Origin: Peribacillus muralis
Lineage (GTDB): Bacteria; Bacillota; Bacilli; Bacillales; DSM-1321
NCBI RefSeq assembly: GCF_001439925.1
Contig: NZ_LMBV01000006.1
Span: 124,220-188,219 of the forward strand
DNA length: 64,000 nt
Reading direction: 5' to 3'
A model generated the notes under the pieces. That model ran no database searches, was not told the DNA's origin, and saw nothing but the letters and a program-made list of their open reading frames with translations. This document shows positions 17,564-28,010 of this stretch, in pieces; positions within the stretch are counted from its first letter, which is position 1; each line of letters opens with the position of its first letter. Position numbers and translations under genes: made by a program.

Positions 17564-17887
17564 CTAGATACTCATTCTCATCATTTCCTGGTAGGCTTCT
17601 ACAACCTTATTCCTAACCTCTAATGTCGCCTGCATCGTAATGCTGGCTTTTTGTGAAGCTATCATCACCGAATGAAGCTCAACATCATCTCCATTCACCA
17701 GATTGGTCGTCAGCTTATCTGATGCCACCTGCGTTTCATTTATTTTATTCATTGACTCTTTTAAAACGGACGCAAAATTTTGCTGTGCTTCGTATGGTGT
17801 ATTAATCTTGCTCTGTTCTTTTTTCAGTATATTCCCGGCATTACCGACAGGCGAAAGCGAAATCCCCTCCACATTAACACTCTCCAT
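17564..17887 (-). CDS. fliE: Flagellar hook-basal body protein FliE
   Basis: Small rod-junction protein that joins the MS ring/export gate to the proximal rod. The 107 residues include the conserved C-terminal helix DDVELHSVMIASQKASITMQ and ATLEVRNKVVEAYQEMMRMS. It lies 8 bp after flgC and 94 bp before fliF. That gap is AT-rich and shows no terminator. Confidence 0.95.
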   Translation of the reverse strand: MESVNVEGISLSPVGNAGNILKKEQSKINTPYEAQQNFASVLKESMNKINETQVASDKLTTNLVNGDDVELHSVMIASQKASITMQATLEVRNKVVEAYQEMMRMSI

Positions 17888-17895
17888 TCATTTTT

Positions 17896-18357
17896 TTATT
17901 TGCCTATTTCCAATGCTTTCATCATCATTCCCTTTGAGGCATTCAATACGGTCACATTTGCTTCGTATGAACGCGTAACACTCATTAAATCGACCATTTC
18001 CCTTAGTGGGTCGACATTTGGCATTTCGACATACCCAGCTTCATTGGCATCTGGGTGATCGGGATTATAATCAAGTTTAAAGGGGGTTTTGTCTTTTACG
18101 ATTTCCGTCACCTTAACACCATTTCCAACACCGCTCGTTTCTTGGGATGCTGCATTAAGAAAACTTGAAAACCCAACTTCCTTGCTTTGCAGCACAACTG
18201 ATTTTCTTGTATATGGCTTCCATGATTTCGTTTCCGTATCATATTCTCCTCTAGTCGTTTCGGCATTAGCCATATTTGCAGAGATTACATCCATCCTTAA
18301 CCGCTGACTGGTCAGGCTGGATCCGGTCATATTTATACTTTGGAAAATCCCCATCAT
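17896..18357 (-). CDS. flgC: Flagellar basal body rod protein FlgC
   Basis: Proximal rod subunit. The 153 residues contain the rod-protein N-terminus (MTGSSLTSQRLRMDVISANM, then ANAETTRGEYD), the YVEMPNVDPLREMVDLMSVT block, and the C-terminal helix RSYEANVTVLNASKGMMMKA. The ATG overlaps the TGA of flgB, so translation is probably coupled. Assignment is secure. Confidence 0.97.
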   Translation of the reverse strand: MMGIFQSINMTGSSLTSQRLRMDVISANMANAETTRGEYDTETKSWKPYTRKSVVLQSKEVGFSSFLNAASQETSGVGNGVKVTEIVKDKTPFKLDYNPDHPDANEAGYVEMPNVDPLREMVDLMSVTRSYEANVTVLNASKGMMMKALEIGK

Positions 18358-18749
18358 TTACCTCCCTTAATTACGTTCTCCAATGACCGGAATTTACCGG
18401 ATAGCCTGTCCGAAACTGCATTGTAGTAAATTTGATTAGCGGCAAGATCTGTCATTTCCTTATCAACGTCAACGCTATTGCCGTTATTGTTGTATTGAAC
18501 ATTTTTCTTCGCCACGATAGCTGATGCCTGATTCCCTTCAGAGGTGAAGGCAAAATGCCTTGCATCCGTTCGATATGACTCTAGTGAAGTATCGAGCTCA
18601 GCTTTGAAGGATCGTGTTTGATCGACCTCTTTAGCTTTATAGTTAGGCGTATCCGAATTGGCTATGTTCTGTGAAATGACTTTTTGTTTTGTGTTAGAAT
18701 AATCGAGAGCATTTTCAAGTGATCGAAAAGTGCTTGAAAACAATTCCAT
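18354..18749 (-). CDS. flgB: Flagellar basal body rod protein FlgB, first gene of the fla/che operon
   Basis: Proximal rod subunit and first gene of the flagellar operon. The 131 residues have the rod N-terminal motif (KQKVISQNIANSDTPNYKAK) and the C-terminal helix (VDKEMTDLAANQIYYNAVSD). AAAGAGGT lies just before the start. About 500 bp of AT-rich non-coding DNA separates it from codY, and the operon promoters are expected there. Confidence 0.97.
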   Translation of the reverse strand: MELFSSTFRSLENALDYSNTKQKVISQNIANSDTPNYKAKEVDQTRSFKAELDTSLESYRTDARHFAFTSEGNQASAIVAKKNVQYNNNGNSVDVDKEMTDLAANQIYYNAVSDRLSGKFRSLENVIKGGK

Positions 18750-18874
18750 ATTATTTACCTCTTTCCATTTATAACAATTAGTAACTTTTTCAATAAATTA
18801 ACCCCATGCAATAACGGTGTTAAGGAAACGCTATTAACATGTTCAAAACCAAAATACAGACTTTAGTCCTATCA

Positions 18875-18902
18875 CAGTCGGAAAATGTCATATATTGCTT
18901 TA
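18875..18902 (-). promoter_or_regulatory. Candidate sigma-D-type promoter upstream of flgB
   Basis: On the minus strand TAAA (18899-18902) is followed after 16 bases by TCCGACTG (18875-18882). The sigma-D consensus is TAAA-N12-16-GCCGATAT, so only the CCGA core of the -10 matches well. B. subtilis has both sigma-A and sigma-D promoters before flgB. No clear sigma-A site could be singled out here because the region is very AT-rich. Confidence 0.35.
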
Positions 18903-18934
18903 ATTTGACGAATCTCATAGATATTTTCATGGTT

Positions 18935-18952
18935 TAATATTACGTAATATTA
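18935..18952. repeat. Perfect 18-bp palindrome in the codY-flgB interval
   Basis: TAATATTACGTAATATTA is a perfect 18-bp inverted repeat with no spacer. It lies upstream of the candidate flgB promoter. A second inverted repeat (ATTACAT, 7-base spacer, ATGTAAT) overlaps it at 18949-18969. The arrangement looks like a binding site for a dimeric regulator, but no known operator was recognised. Confidence 0.6.
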
Positions 18953-18969
18953 CATTTTATTAATGTAAT
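18949..18969. repeat. Second inverted repeat next to the palindrome
   Basis: ATTACAT and ATGTAAT form perfect 7-bp arms around TTTATTA. The left arm shares its ATTAC with the 18-bp palindrome, so three copies of ATTAC/GTAAT half-sites occur in about 35 bp. On the minus strand this is not followed by a T-run, so it is not a terminator. Confidence 0.5.
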
Positions 18970-19123
18970 CTACAATTTAACCATAATTTACTTCTATTAG
19001 CTTATTTATCATAACGAAAAACATATCCATATACCTGATACTTTAGAACCAATTTTTAAATTTATTTTATAGTATTTTTTTCCATTTCATTCATTCAACC
19101 TCTTCATAGCAAGGATTTTATTA

Positions 19124-19138
19124 AAAATTCTGTAAAAT
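19124..19138. promoter_or_regulatory. Possible CodY-binding motif upstream of flgB
   Basis: The 15-mer starting at 19124 (AAAATTCTGTAAAAT) matches 11 of 15 positions of the CodY consensus AATTTTCWGAAAATT. CodY is known to repress fla/che in B. subtilis, and codY itself is the next gene upstream. The DNA is so AT-rich that a chance match is quite possible. Confidence 0.3.
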
Positions 19139-19222
19139 TCATTTATTCTTTTTTAAAAAAAAACCCATCTTTCACCGACGGACGACCATTCGACAAATTT
19201 AGCAAATTGAAATTTCCCAAAC

Positions 19223-19257
19223 AAAAAAGGCAGTCCTTTTGCAAGGACTGCCTTTTT
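19223..19257 (-). terminator. Intrinsic terminator after codY
   Basis: The arms AGGCAGTCC and GGACTGCCT pair around a short loop. On the minus strand the hairpin is followed by TTTTTT. It lies a few bases after the codY stop and separates the cod operon from the fla/che operon. Confidence 0.9.
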
Positions 19258-19262
19258 AATCA

Positions 19263-20042
19263 TTAATTATTTTTAAGTTTTTCCAATTCCAGAAGGAACT
19301 TATCGTTCAATACTTTAATATAAGTACCCTTCATTCCAAGGGAACGTGATTCTATAACTCCTGCACTTTCCAGTTTCCTTAGTGCATTCACGATTACGGA
19401 ACGGGTGATGCCTACGCGATCGGCAATTTTAGATGCAACAAGTAAACCTTCATTTCCTTTAAGCTCCTCAAAAATGTGCTCGATAGCTTCCAATTCACTA
19501 TAAGATAACGAGGAAATGGCCATTTGAACGACAGCCTTACTGCGGGCTTCCTCTTCAATCTCTTCTGATTTCTCACGAAGGATTTCCATACCGACTACAG
19601 TCGCACCATACTCGGCCAAAATCAAATCGTCATCGTGGAATTTTTCCTGTAAACGGGCAAGAACCAAAGTTCCTAAGCGTTCTCCTCCACCCATTATCGG
19701 TACGATCGTTGTTAATCCCGTTTTGAAAAGCTCTTTGTTTTCCACTGGGAAAGCAGTGTATTCGCTCTCGATATCAAGATTGGAAGATGTTTCAGGAATA
19801 TTAAACAAATTGTTCGTGTAAACTTCAGGGAATTGTTTATCTTCCAACATCTTGTACATGCGTTCATTTTCAATTTGCTGACTTACAGCTATTCCTAGTA
19901 ATTTCCCGCGGCGACTGACGACGAATACATTTGCTTCGATTACTTCACTTAGGCTTTCTGCCATTTCTTTGAAGTTAACGGCTTTACCTGCTGCTTTTTG
20001 GAGCATTGCATTGATTTTTCTTGTTTTTGCTAATAAGTTCAT
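19263..20042 (-). CDS. codY: GTP- and branched-chain amino acid-sensing repressor CodY
   Basis: Global transcription regulator of stationary-phase and nutrient genes, including motility. The 259 residues have an N-terminal GAF sensor domain starting [20 protein letters not shown] and a C-terminal winged helix ([20 protein letters not shown], then [20 protein letters not shown]) that is nearly invariant in Bacillaceae. The ATG at 20042 was chosen over an upstream ATG because AGGAGG precedes it and homologs start there. It is the last gene of the codV-clpQ-clpY-codY operon. Confidence 0.98.
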   Translation of the reverse strand: MNLLAKTRKINAMLQKAAGKAVNFKEMAESLSEVIEANVFVVSRRGKLLGIAVSQQIENERMYKMLEDKQFPEVYTNNLFNIPETSSNLDIESEYTAFPVENKELFKTGLTTIVPIMGGGERLGTLVLARLQEKFHDDDLILAEYGATVVGMEILREKSEEIEEEARSKAVVQMAISSLSYSELEAIEHIFEELKGNEGLLVASKIADRVGITRSVIVNALRKLESAGVIESRSLGMKGTYIKVLNDKFLLELEKLKNN

Positions 20043-20142
20043 TTGATTTGTTCCTCCTATTATTACCATGGTTCACATAACTATAAAGTTGTTTTACCGT
20101 AAATTGTCTGTTCATTGCATCGGCTGCTCATTTGCCGATTGT

Positions 20143-21552
20143 TTAAAGGATAAACTGGCTTAAATCTTTGTTTCTTGCGATGGAACCGAGCTTTCCTTCG
20201 ACATATTGAGGTGTAATCGTGATCTTCTCCATCGTAATTTCGGGAGCTTCAAACGACAAGTCTTCAAGCAACCGTTCTAAGATGGTATGAAGTCGTCTTG
20301 CACCAATATTGTCTGTGTTTTGATTTACCTCGAAGGCCACTTCAGCTATCTTACGAACAGCATCGTCAGAAAATTCAATTTCTATACCTTCAGTTTCTAA
20401 CAAAGCTACATATTGTTTTAATAAAGCATTATCAGGTTCATGAAGAATCCGCACAAAGTCCTCAACAGTCAGTTTGTTCAATTCGACACGGATTGGAAAT
20501 CTGCCTTGTAATTCAGGGATAAGATCGGATGGCTTTGCTATATGGAAGGCACCTGCCGCAATGAACAAGACATGATCCGTCTTGACTGAACCATACTTAG
20601 TCACGACCGTCGAACCTTCTACTATAGGTAATATATCCCTTTGGACACCTTCTCTTGATACATCCGCTGAAGAGCTTCCAGACTGCTTGCTGGCGATTTT
20701 GTCAATTTCATCGATAAAAATGATTCCATTTTGCTCAGCACCATAAACGGCTTCTGAGGTGACATCATCCATATCAATCAATTTCCCCGCTTCTTCATTC
20801 GTCAAAACGATCCTTGCTTCACTTACCTTCAATTTGCGCTTTTTGCTTTTCTTCGGCATCAAGCTTCCTAACGCGTCCTGCATATTCATCCCCATTTGTT
20901 CCATTCCCGAACCTTGGAGCATATCAAACATCGAAGCAGCTTGTTCTTCCACTTCAACCGTGATCATTTCACTTTCCAGCTCTCCGTTAGCAAGCTTGGC
21001 AGCGACGATTTTTCTTTTTTCCTGCAAACTTAAATCTTCGGAATTTTCTTCTGACTCTTGTTCATCTTGATTGTTATTGCCTCCAAAAAAGACTTCAAGA
21101 GGATTTTTGAAATTACTCTGTTTTTTCGTAGATGGCACCAATAGCTCTATTAAACGGCGGTTGGCATTTTCCTCTGCACGTTCTTTTACGCTGGCCATCT
21201 TTTCTTCCTTCACGAGGCGGACGGAAGTTTCCACCAAATCCCGGACCATGGATTCTACATCCCGGCCGACATAACCGACTTCCGTAAATTTCGTTGCTTC
21301 AACCTTTACAAAAGGAGCACCTACCAATTTAGCCATTCTCCGAGCTATTTCTGTTTTCCCGACACCTGTCGGTCCAATCATTAATATGTTTTTCGGCACG
21401 ACTTCATCACGAAGTTGGTCCGAGAGAAGGGAACGTCGGTAGCGATTCCGAAGAGCCACTGCCACTGCCCGTTTTGCATCACGCTGCCCTACGATATACT
21501 GATCCAGTTTTTCAACGATTTGCCTCGGTGTTAAATTAGCTTTATTTGACAT
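20143..21552 (-). CDS. clpY: ATP-dependent protease ATPase subunit ClpY (HslU)
   Basis: AAA+ unfoldase that feeds proteins to ClpQ. The 469 residues carry Walker A GPTGVGKT at 60-67, the I-domain (about 110-250, with long acidic stretches), Walker [12 protein letters not shown], and the C-terminal tail [11 protein letters not shown], which in HslU inserts into HslV. It lies 12 bp after clpQ and about 100 bp before codY. Confidence 0.97.
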   Translation of the reverse strand: MSNKANLTPRQIVEKLDQYIVGQRDAKRAVAVALRNRYRRSLLSDQLRDEVVPKNILMIGPTGVGKTEIARRMAKLVGAPFVKVEATKFTEVGYVGRDVESMVRDLVETSVRLVKEEKMASVKERAEENANRRLIELLVPSTKKQSNFKNPLEVFFGGNNNQDEQESEENSEDLSLQEKRKIVAAKLANGELESEMITVEVEEQAASMFDMLQGSGMEQMGMNMQDALGSLMPKKSKKRKLKVSEARIVLTNEEAGKLIDMDDVTSEAVYGAEQNGIIFIDEIDKIASKQSGSSSADVSREGVQRDILPIVEGSTVVTKYGSVKTDHVLFIAAGAFHIAKPSDLIPELQGRFPIRVELNKLTVEDFVRILHEPDNALLKQYVALLETEGIEIEFSDDAVRKIAEVAFEVNQNTDNIGARRLHTILERLLEDLSFEAPEITMEKITITPQYVEGKLGSIARNKDLSQFIL

Positions 21553-21564
21553 TTGCGCTCCTCC

Positions 21565-22092
21565 TTACAACTCTTCCACAATAATGTTCGTATTCGTAAA
21601 TACACAAATTTCCGCTGCAATTTGTAAAGACGATTGAGCGATTTCCTTTGCCGATAAATGCTCACTGGAGAAGCGCATCAATGCCCTGCCGGCAGCAAGT
21701 GCATAGTTCCCTCCCGATCCGATGGCGAGAATCCCGTCATCGGGTTCAATGACTTCCCCTGTACCAGAAACGAGCAGCAAATGGTCCTTATCCATGACGA
21801 CAAGCATGGCTTCGAGCTTTCTCAATACATTGTCACTTCTCCATTGCTTCGCCATTTCGACGGCTGCACGTTGAAGATTGCCATTATACTCTTCAAGCTT
21901 TGCCTCGAACATCTCAAATAAGGTGAATGCATCTGCAACAGAACCTGCGAAACCTGCAAGGACATTACCATTGAAGATTTTCCTGACTTTTCTTGCTGTA
22001 TGCTTCATCACTACTGAATTTCCTAAAGTAACCTGCCCATCACCGGACATGGCGCATTCACCTTTATGATGCACTGCAAATATCGTTGTCAT
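21565..22092 (-). CDS. clpQ: ATP-dependent protease peptidase subunit ClpQ (HslV/CodW)
   Basis: Proteasome-like peptidase that forms a two-ring dodecamer with ClpY caps. The 175 residues start [20 protein letters not shown], so removal of Met exposes a catalytic threonine at position 2. B. subtilis CodW instead has a short extension and works as an N-terminal serine protease. AAAGGGG precedes the ATG at a proper distance, and no alternative upstream start with an extension was seen. The G-S-G-G motif ([16 protein letters not shown]) is conserved. Confidence 0.96.
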   Translation of the reverse strand: MTTIFAVHHKGECAMSGDGQVTLGNSVVMKHTARKVRKIFNGNVLAGFAGSVADAFTLFEMFEAKLEEYNGNLQRAAVEMAKQWRSDNVLRKLEAMLVVMDKDHLLLVSGTGEVIEPDDGILAIGSGGNYALAAGRALMRFSSEHLSAKEIAQSSLQIAAEICVFTNTNIIVEEL

Positions 22093-22112
22093 AAAGTGTC
22101 CCCTTTCAACAT

Positions 22113-23015
22113 TTAAGCCCGTGGATGTGTTGCATTATAGACTTTTTTTAATTGGTCTTTTGTAACATGCGTATACACTTGCGTTGATGAAATTTTGGAA
22201 TGACCAAGCAATTCCTGAACGGTACGAATATCCGCCCCATTATTCAATAGATGGGTAGCAAAGGAATGCCTTAGCATATGGGGATGAAGACTTCCCTCCG
22301 CGGCAGACTTTTTAATCAATTCATTCAATATATAGCGAACTCCCCTAGGAGTCAGAGGATCTCCACGAAAATTAACAAATAAATAAACATGCGCTTTGGC
22401 GTCGGAAGGAGTCATCTCCATCCTGGCTGTACGTATGTATAACTCTATCGCTTCTTGAGCATATTTACCAACCGGAACGTAGCGATCTTTTTTCCCCTTT
22501 CCATGCACAAGCACTGTACCAAGGGAAAAATCGATATCCTGCAGTTTAATTTCACAACATTCACTGACCCGAATGCCAGTGGCATACAGTAATTCCAGTA
22601 AAGCATTGTTCCTTTTTCCAATCGGTGAATCTTTCTTGACAGAAGAGAACAACTGTTTCATTTCCTTCTCATAAAGAAATCGCGGAAGTCTTTGCTCCTT
22701 TTTAGGTAAAGAAACAAGAGAAAAAGGATTATCCTTCACATCGCCTTCACGTAATAAGAATTTATAAAAACTTCGCAAGCAAGAAGTTTTCCTTGCTACA
22801 GTGCGCTTAGAAAGTTTTTTTTCATATAAACTCGTTAAAAACAACCGGACATCAAAATATTCAACAGATGTGATATCCTTCAACCCCTGTTCATTGAGGA
22901 ACAGGAAGTATTCGAGAATATCTCGTTTGTAGTTTTCAATGGTATAATGTGAACTGTTTTTTTCAATTTGTAAATATTCAATGAAGGATGATAATGCCTT
23001 TTTTTGATTAATCAT
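22113..23015 (-). CDS. codV: Tyrosine recombinase CodV (XerC type)
   Basis: XerC-like site-specific recombinase that acts with XerD at dif to resolve chromosome dimers. The 300 residues have an N-terminal SAM-like core-binding domain and catalytic residues R149 ([10 protein letters not shown]), H246/R249 ([10 protein letters not shown]), H272 ([10 protein letters not shown]) and Y281 (VYTHVT). The ATG at 23015 follows GAGGTG. It is the first gene of the cod operon, with its own promoter just upstream. Confidence 0.95.
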   Translation of the reverse strand: MINQKKALSSFIEYLQIEKNSSHYTIENYKRDILEYFLFLNEQGLKDITSVEYFDVRLFLTSLYEKKLSKRTVARKTSCLRSFYKFLLREGDVKDNPFSLVSLPKKEQRLPRFLYEKEMKQLFSSVKKDSPIGKRNNALLELLYATGIRVSECCEIKLQDIDFSLGTVLVHGKGKKDRYVPVGKYAQEAIELYIRTARMEMTPSDAKAHVYLFVNFRGDPLTPRGVRYILNELIKKSAAEGSLHPHMLRHSFATHLLNNGADIRTVQELLGHSKISSTQVYTHVTKDQLKKVYNATHPRA

Positions 23016-23040
23016 GGAAACACCTCGCAAAGGCTAATAA

Positions 23041-23069
23041 ATAGTATCATACTTTAAAACAGCAAGCAA
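23041..23069 (-). promoter_or_regulatory. Sigma-A-type promoter of codV-clpQ-clpY-codY
   Basis: On the minus strand TTGCTT (23064-23069) and TACTAT (23041-23046) are separated by 17 bases. The site lies in the 59-bp gap between trmFO and codV, about 25 bp before the codV start. No terminator after trmFO was found, so read-through is possible. Confidence 0.75.
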
Positions 23070-23074
23070 ATATT

Positions 23075-24382
23075 TTACAAACTTTTCACAAAGTTCTGAA
23101 TTGTGTCCAAAGCCCGTTTAGCATGGGTTTCGTTCCGTTCTTTTTTTGATTTGATCCTTACTTCAAGGTCTGGAAGCAGTCCAAAGTTGGCATTCATCGG
23201 CTGAAAACTCTTTCCATTTGTCGATGTTATGTACCTTGCCATGCTGCCCATTGTCGTCTCAGCAGGGAAAACGATAGGCTCCAATCCTTGGACGATCCTT
23301 GCAGCATTGATACCTGCAACGAGTCCCGATGCAGCCGATTCTACATACCCTTCGACGCCTGTCATCTGACCAGCAAAGAATAAATCATCTCTATTCTTGA
23401 ATTGGTACGTGGACTTCAGAACGTTAGGTGAGTTTATGAAGGTGTTGCGATGCATAACTCCATAACGAACAATTTCCGCATTTTCCAATCCTGGAATGAG
23501 CCTTAACACGTCTTTTTGCGGCCCCCATTTTAAATGTGTCTGAAAACCAACAATGTTATAAAGTGTGCCCGCCGCATCATCTTGGCGCAATTGAACGACA
23601 GCGAAAGGACGTTTTCCCGTTTTCGGATCTTCTAATCCTACAGGCTTAAGCGGACCGAATAACATCGTTTTCTTCCCGCGGGATGCCATCACTTCTATCG
23701 GCATGCATCCCTCAAAAAAGATTTCTTTTTCAAATTCTTTTAGTGGAACTGTTTCAGCAGCAATCAAAGCTTCATAAAAGCGATCGAATTCCTCCTCCGT
23801 CATCGGACAGTTCAAATAAGCAGCTTCACCCTTATCATAGCGCGATTTCAGATAAACCTTATCCATGTCGATGCTGTCTTTTTCGAGAATTGGAGCGGCT
23901 GCATCATAGAAATATAAGTATTCTTCATCCATGATTTGCTTTAAGCTGTCAGATAGTGACTGACTTGTAAGCGGACCGGTTGCAATGATGGTAGGACCAT
24001 CGGGGATTTCCGTCACCTCTTCATTAATGACCGTTACATTCGGATGATTCTTCACCCGTTCCGTAACAAGACTAGCAAATTCATGCCGATCGACAGCCAG
24101 TGCACCCCCGGCAGGTACAGCACATGCATCGGCTGCAGACATGATGACCGAATCAAGCATTCGCATTTCTTCTTTTAATACTCCCACTGCATTTGTTAAT
24201 GTGTTTGCTCGAAGGGAATTGGAACAGACAAGTTCAGCGAATTTATCGGTATGATGTGCTGGCGTTTGTTTTACCGGACGCATTTCGTATAGATCGACTT
24301 TAATTCCTCTTTTTGCTAACTGCCAAGCTGCTTCACTTCCAGCAAGGCCAGCACCGATTACACTTACTTTTGTTTCTTTCAT
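23075..24382 (-). CDS. trmFO: tRNA (uracil-5-)-methyltransferase TrmFO
   Basis: Folate- and FAD-dependent enzyme that makes m5U54 in the T-loop of tRNA. The 435 residues begin with a dinucleotide-binding fold ([20 protein letters not shown]) and contain the catalytic-cysteine segment [11 protein letters not shown] and the C-terminal [20 protein letters not shown]. The ATG at 24382 follows GGAGGTTCG; longer upstream open frame was rejected because it has no family match. It lies between topA and codV, as in B. subtilis. Confidence 0.97.
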   Translation of the reverse strand: MKETKVSVIGAGLAGSEAAWQLAKRGIKVDLYEMRPVKQTPAHHTDKFAELVCSNSLRANTLTNAVGVLKEEMRMLDSVIMSAADACAVPAGGALAVDRHEFASLVTERVKNHPNVTVINEEVTEIPDGPTIIATGPLTSQSLSDSLKQIMDEEYLYFYDAAAPILEKDSIDMDKVYLKSRYDKGEAAYLNCPMTEEEFDRFYEALIAAETVPLKEFEKEIFFEGCMPIEVMASRGKKTMLFGPLKPVGLEDPKTGKRPFAVVQLRQDDAAGTLYNIVGFQTHLKWGPQKDVLRLIPGLENAEIVRYGVMHRNTFINSPNVLKSTYQFKNRDDLFFAGQMTGVEGYVESAASGLVAGINAARIVQGLEPIVFPAETTMGSMARYITSTNGKSFQPMNANFGLLPDLEVRIKSKKERNETHAKRALDTIQNFVKSL

Positions 24383-24811
24383 TTTTCGAACCTCCATGTA
24401 TAGATATGATAAGACAGGATCATTTATCATTAAAGTTACATTCATAAAAGTTTCATTTCTAACGATATCTATGTATTTATACTTAGAAATACCTACTCCT
24501 GCCATCGGTAACCATAAAGCATATGCCTTGGATGAGGCATTCTTCTTGCAAACCTTTTTTCCTATACGGATAATTTGGCGCAAAGAGGAATTATATCTTT
24601 AAAAAGATACACTTGTCCACTGAATTTTACATCACATGACCTAAATAAAAAAGTTTGATGTTCCATCCATTTTCTTCTTGGCAGGAAAAGCTGTTCGTTA
24701 CCATGATAACATACTTCCAGGAACATAAAGAAACTCGGCAGATGCCGAGTCAGTTTATATATTGAGTTTTCCTTCAAGTGTAGGCAAAAGGGGCTGTCCT
24801 TCCGATTGACC
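24383..24811. other. Non-coding interval between topA and trmFO
   Basis: About 430 bp without a supportable gene. It contains the topA terminator near 24733-24750 and a 6-bp inverted repeat (ATGCCT/AGGCAT, 24523-24540) without a T-run. The promoter of trmFO is expected here, but no clear -35/-10 pair was picked out. Confidence 0.6.
24733..24750 (-). terminator. Intrinsic terminator after topA
   Basis: A perfect 8-bp stem (ACTCGGCA/TGCCGAGT) with a 2-base centre is followed on the minus strand by TTTCTTT. It lies about 60 bp after the topA stop. Confidence 0.75.
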
Positions 24812-26887
24812 TTATGCTTGAGGCGTTTCTTTGAAATCACAATCCATGCACTGGACCTGCACACCTTTTTTGAGTTTTTTCTCAACAAGTGTACCTTCAC
24901 ATTTCGGGCAGCTCCGTGGCAATGGTTTATCCCAAGAAATGAAGTCACAACCAGGATAAGTATCACAACCGTAAAAAATGCGGCGTTTTTTACTTTTCCT
25001 TTCGATGATGTTTCCTTCTTTACATTTCGGGCATTTGACACCGATTTCTTTAACGATCGGTTTTGTGTTGCGGCAATCCGGGAAATTACTGCAGGCCATG
25101 AACTTGCCATAACGCCCCATCTTAAAGACCATCTCATGCCCGCATTCCGTGCAATCTTCTCCAGCGGGCTCATCTTTGATCTCGATTTTCTCCATCTCGA
25201 CTTCAGCCTTAGCCAAATGAACCGCAAATTCTTTATAAAATTCATCGATGACCTTAATCCATTCGATGCTGCCCTCTTCGACACTATCGAATTCCTGCTC
25301 CATCTTGGCCGTGAACTCGGCATCAAGAATATCCGGGAAGAATTCACGTATCAATTCAAGGACAATCTCACCAAGTTCCGTCGGGATGAATCGTTTATTG
25401 TCCAAAGTAACATAGCCCCGTTTTTGAATCGTATCCAAGGTAGGTGCATATGTGGAAGGCCGGCCTATACCAAGCTCCTCTAAGGTTTTGACAAGACGCG
25501 CTTCTGTATAGCGGGGCGGCGGCTGTGTGAAATGCTGCTTCGGCTCGACATCCTTCGAAAAGAGCCGATCGCCTTCTTGAACATCTGGAAGGGCGTTTTC
25601 CTTTTCCTCCACTGAGTCATCGGAACCTTCAACATATACCTTCATGAAACCTGGGAATTTAATTTTGGAACCATTTGCCCTGAAGATGACGTCGCCATTA
25701 TGAAGGTCGATGCTCATTGTATCCATGACAGCAGAAGACATTTGGCTGGAAACGAACCGTTCCCAGATCAATTTATAAAGACGGAACTGATCTCTGGACA
25801 AGTACTCCTTGACGATATTTGGTTCCCGTAATGTACTAGTTGGCCTTACGGCTTCATGCGCGTCTTGAGCATTGGTCTGTTTTTTCTCTTTGCGCTGTTC
25901 AACCTGAACATAATCTTTGCCATAAGTATTTTCGATGAAGGTATGGGCTTCCTGTTTAGCGATATCGGAAATCCGGGTCGAGTCCGTTCTCATATAAGTG
26001 ATTAACCCGACTGTCCCTTCCTTTCCAAGCTCGATTCCTTCATAAAGCTGCTGCGCAAGCATCATTGTTTTCTTTGCTCGGAAATTCAACTTACGCGCTG
26101 CTTCTTGCTGCAGGGAAGAAGTCGTAAAAGGTGCTGCCGGATTACGTTTTCTTTCCTTTTTCGCCACAGCCCCAATCGTGAATTCGCCTCCGTCTAAAGA
26201 AGCGAGGACTTTATTGACATCCTCTTCCGTGTTTAATTCTTTCCGCTCTCCGCCGATTTTGTAAAAGGAACCTTCAAACTGCTCTTTTCCTTTTACGAAA
26301 TCGGCCTTGATTGTCCAATACTCTTCAGGGTTAAAATCCTTGATTTCCTTCTCCCGGTCAATGATCATCCGGACTGCAACCGATTGGACCCGTCCCGCAC
26401 TTAAGCCTTTTTTTACTTTTTTCCACAACAGCGGACTAATATTGTATCCGACCAAGCGATCCAGGATCCTTCTTGCCTGTTGTGCATCAACCAATTTCAT
26501 GTTGATCGGTCTCGGTGATTTAAATGATTCCTTGATCGCCTCTTTCGTGATTTCATTGAATACCACGCGGCAATCGGAATTAATGTCGACATCGAGACTG
26601 TGGGCTAAATGCCAGGCAATGGCTTCACCTTCTCTGTCGGGGTCAGCTGCGAGATAGATTTTTTTTGCTTTTTTTGCAGCGGTTTTCAATTCTTTTAAAA
26701 CCGGGCCTTTGCCGCGGATCGTTATATATTTAGGTTCATATTCATGTTCTACATCGACACCCATTTGACTTTTAGGCAAATCACGCACATGCCCCATGGA
26801 AGCCTTTACTTTGTATTTTTTTCCCAAGTATCGTTCTATCGTTTTCGCCTTTGCAGGCGATTCCACTATCACTAAATATTCTGACAT
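24812..26887 (-). CDS. topA: DNA topoisomerase I TopA
   Basis: Type IA topoisomerase that relaxes negative supercoils. The 691 residues start [20 protein letters not shown] (TOPRIM domain), include the acidic TOPRIM motif [12 protein letters not shown] and the active-site tyrosine segment TYMRTDSTR near residue 300. The C-terminus has three four-cysteine zinc modules (starting [16 protein letters not shown] and CPKCEGTL). The ATG at 26887 was chosen over an upstream start because the family begins there and GAGGAGG precedes it. Confidence 0.98.
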   Translation of the reverse strand: MSEYLVIVESPAKAKTIERYLGKKYKVKASMGHVRDLPKSQMGVDVEHEYEPKYITIRGKGPVLKELKTAAKKAKKIYLAADPDREGEAIAWHLAHSLDVDINSDCRVVFNEITKEAIKESFKSPRPINMKLVDAQQARRILDRLVGYNISPLLWKKVKKGLSAGRVQSVAVRMIIDREKEIKDFNPEEYWTIKADFVKGKEQFEGSFYKIGGERKELNTEEDVNKVLASLDGGEFTIGAVAKKERKRNPAAPFTTSSLQQEAARKLNFRAKKTMMLAQQLYEGIELGKEGTVGLITYMRTDSTRISDIAKQEAHTFIENTYGKDYVQVEQRKEKKQTNAQDAHEAVRPTSTLREPNIVKEYLSRDQFRLYKLIWERFVSSQMSSAVMDTMSIDLHNGDVIFRANGSKIKFPGFMKVYVEGSDDSVEEKENALPDVQEGDRLFSKDVEPKQHFTQPPPRYTEARLVKTLEELGIGRPSTYAPTLDTIQKRGYVTLDNKRFIPTELGEIVLELIREFFPDILDAEFTAKMEQEFDSVEEGSIEWIKVIDEFYKEFAVHLAKAEVEMEKIEIKDEPAGEDCTECGHEMVFKMGRYGKFMACSNFPDCRNTKPIVKEIGVKCPKCKEGNIIERKSKKRRIFYGCDTYPGCDFISWDKPLPRSCPKCEGTLVEKKLKKGVQVQCMDCDFKETPQA

Positions 26888-26927
26888 CCAATAAATCCTC
26901 CTCAAAGAGGTAATATAAATCTTCACT

Positions 26928-26956
26928 ATTATTAATCATTCAAAAATCATTTGTCA
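26928..26956 (-). promoter_or_regulatory. Candidate sigma-A promoter of topA
   Basis: A perfect -35 TTGACA (26951-26956) is followed after 17 bases by the weaker -10 TAATAA (26928-26933). It lies about 40 bp before the topA start. The leader has a small CCTC/GAGG hairpin that includes part of the ribosome-binding site. Confidence 0.65.
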
Positions 26957-27128
26957 ACACCTCTTTACTTTTCAAAGCATGCTGACTTACATATTCAAGA
27001 CCATTTTGTTAAGAGATTCCATTTGCAAAACTTATAACAGTTTTACAATATTTTCAACCCTTTTGTCTAATATTTCAACCCATTCAGCCTAAAATAACGA
27101 TATCCCTGGATGTTTTTCCGTCTATCTT

Positions 27129-28010
27129 CTATATTATATTGTGAAGAAATTCTTCCTCGATCTGCTTAGAGCTTAAAACAAGTTTGGCGCCATCGGAAAT
27201 CAATTGATTGGTCCCGAATGATTCTGGACTCGTTACATTACCAGGAAGCGCAAATACCTCCCGTCCTTGTTCCAAAGCAGCTTGTGCCGTAATGAGGGAT
27301 CCGCTTTTTTCTTTTGCCTCCACTATGAACACTCCTCGTGATAATCCACTGATGATCCGATTCCTAAGTGGGAACATCCACGGTTCCGCTCTCGTTTCCG
27401 GTGGAGTCTCAGATATGAGTATCCCTTTATCAATAATTTTCTCAGCAAGGGGGATATTGGACTTTGGGTAGATGTGCATAAGACCACCTCCCAAGATTCC
27501 AATCGTGTCCCCGCCTGCACGTAAAGTGATTTCATGCGCCCTTGAATCGATTCCCGTCGCAACACCACTGATGATGACGTACCTTTTCTGTACGAGGGGT
27601 ATTAAAACCGTTTGTAAGGCCTTCAGTCCATATGAGGTTGGCTTACGTGTTCCGACAACACCTAATGTATTCCTTCTTCCTAAGAGCTTCTTATCGCCTT
27701 TATAATAAAGAACCCACGGGGGATCATATATCTGCTTCAGTAAAAAAGGGTAATCCTCATCAAGGATCGTTATACAACGTATTTGTCTATCTTCATAGGT
27801 CTTAAGCTTATCTTGCGTATTGAGAGAATGTAAATCTTTGAGAAAGAGGTTAAGCTTATTCGAAGATATGGGGAGCATTTTTACCCATTCATTGCGTGTG
27901 GTTGTGAAGAGGGAAGAAAGGGATGGATCATTGGTCATGATTGTTTGGATTGTTTTCCATCCTGCACCGCGGCAATGATGGAGGTGAATTAATTTTTCTT
28001 TTCTATTCAA
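27129..28010 (-). CDS. dprA: DNA-processing protein DprA (Smf)
   Basis: Loads RecA onto incoming single-stranded DNA during natural transformation. The 293 residues have an N-terminal helical region and a Rossmann-like DprA domain with LGVVGTRKPTSYG, ISGVATGIDSRAHE and GILGGGLMHIYPKSN. The start codon is TTG at 28010, with AGGGG at proper spacing. It is followed by topA after about 240 bp and preceded by the sucD terminator. Length is normal for the family. Confidence 0.96.
   Translation of the reverse strand: MNRKEKLIHLHHCRGAGWKTIQTIMTNDPSLSSLFTTTRNEWVKMLPISSNKLNLFLKDLHSLNTQDKLKTYEDRQIRCITILDEDYPFLLKQIYDPPWVLYYKGDKKLLGRRNTLGVVGTRKPTSYGLKALQTVLIPLVQKRYVIISGVATGIDSRAHEITLRAGGDTIGILGGGLMHIYPKSNIPLAEKIIDKGILISETPPETRAEPWMFPLRNRIISGLSRGVFIVEAKEKSGSLITAQAALEQGREVFALPGNVTSPESFGTNQLISDGAKLVLSSKQIEEEFLHNII

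Noticed and set aside
18765-18770. TATAAA near the flgB start as a sigma-A -10
   Set aside because: It lies within the translation initiation region, and the nearest TTGAAA is only 14 bases away.
23016-23030. Extended start for codV five codons upstream (TTG)
   Set aside because: That codon overlaps the ribosome-binding site that serves the ATG at 23015.
24523-24540. Hairpin ATGCCT/AGGCAT upstream of trmFO as a riboswitch or terminator
   Set aside because: The stem is only 6 bp, there is no T-run, and no conserved riboswitch features are visible nearby.
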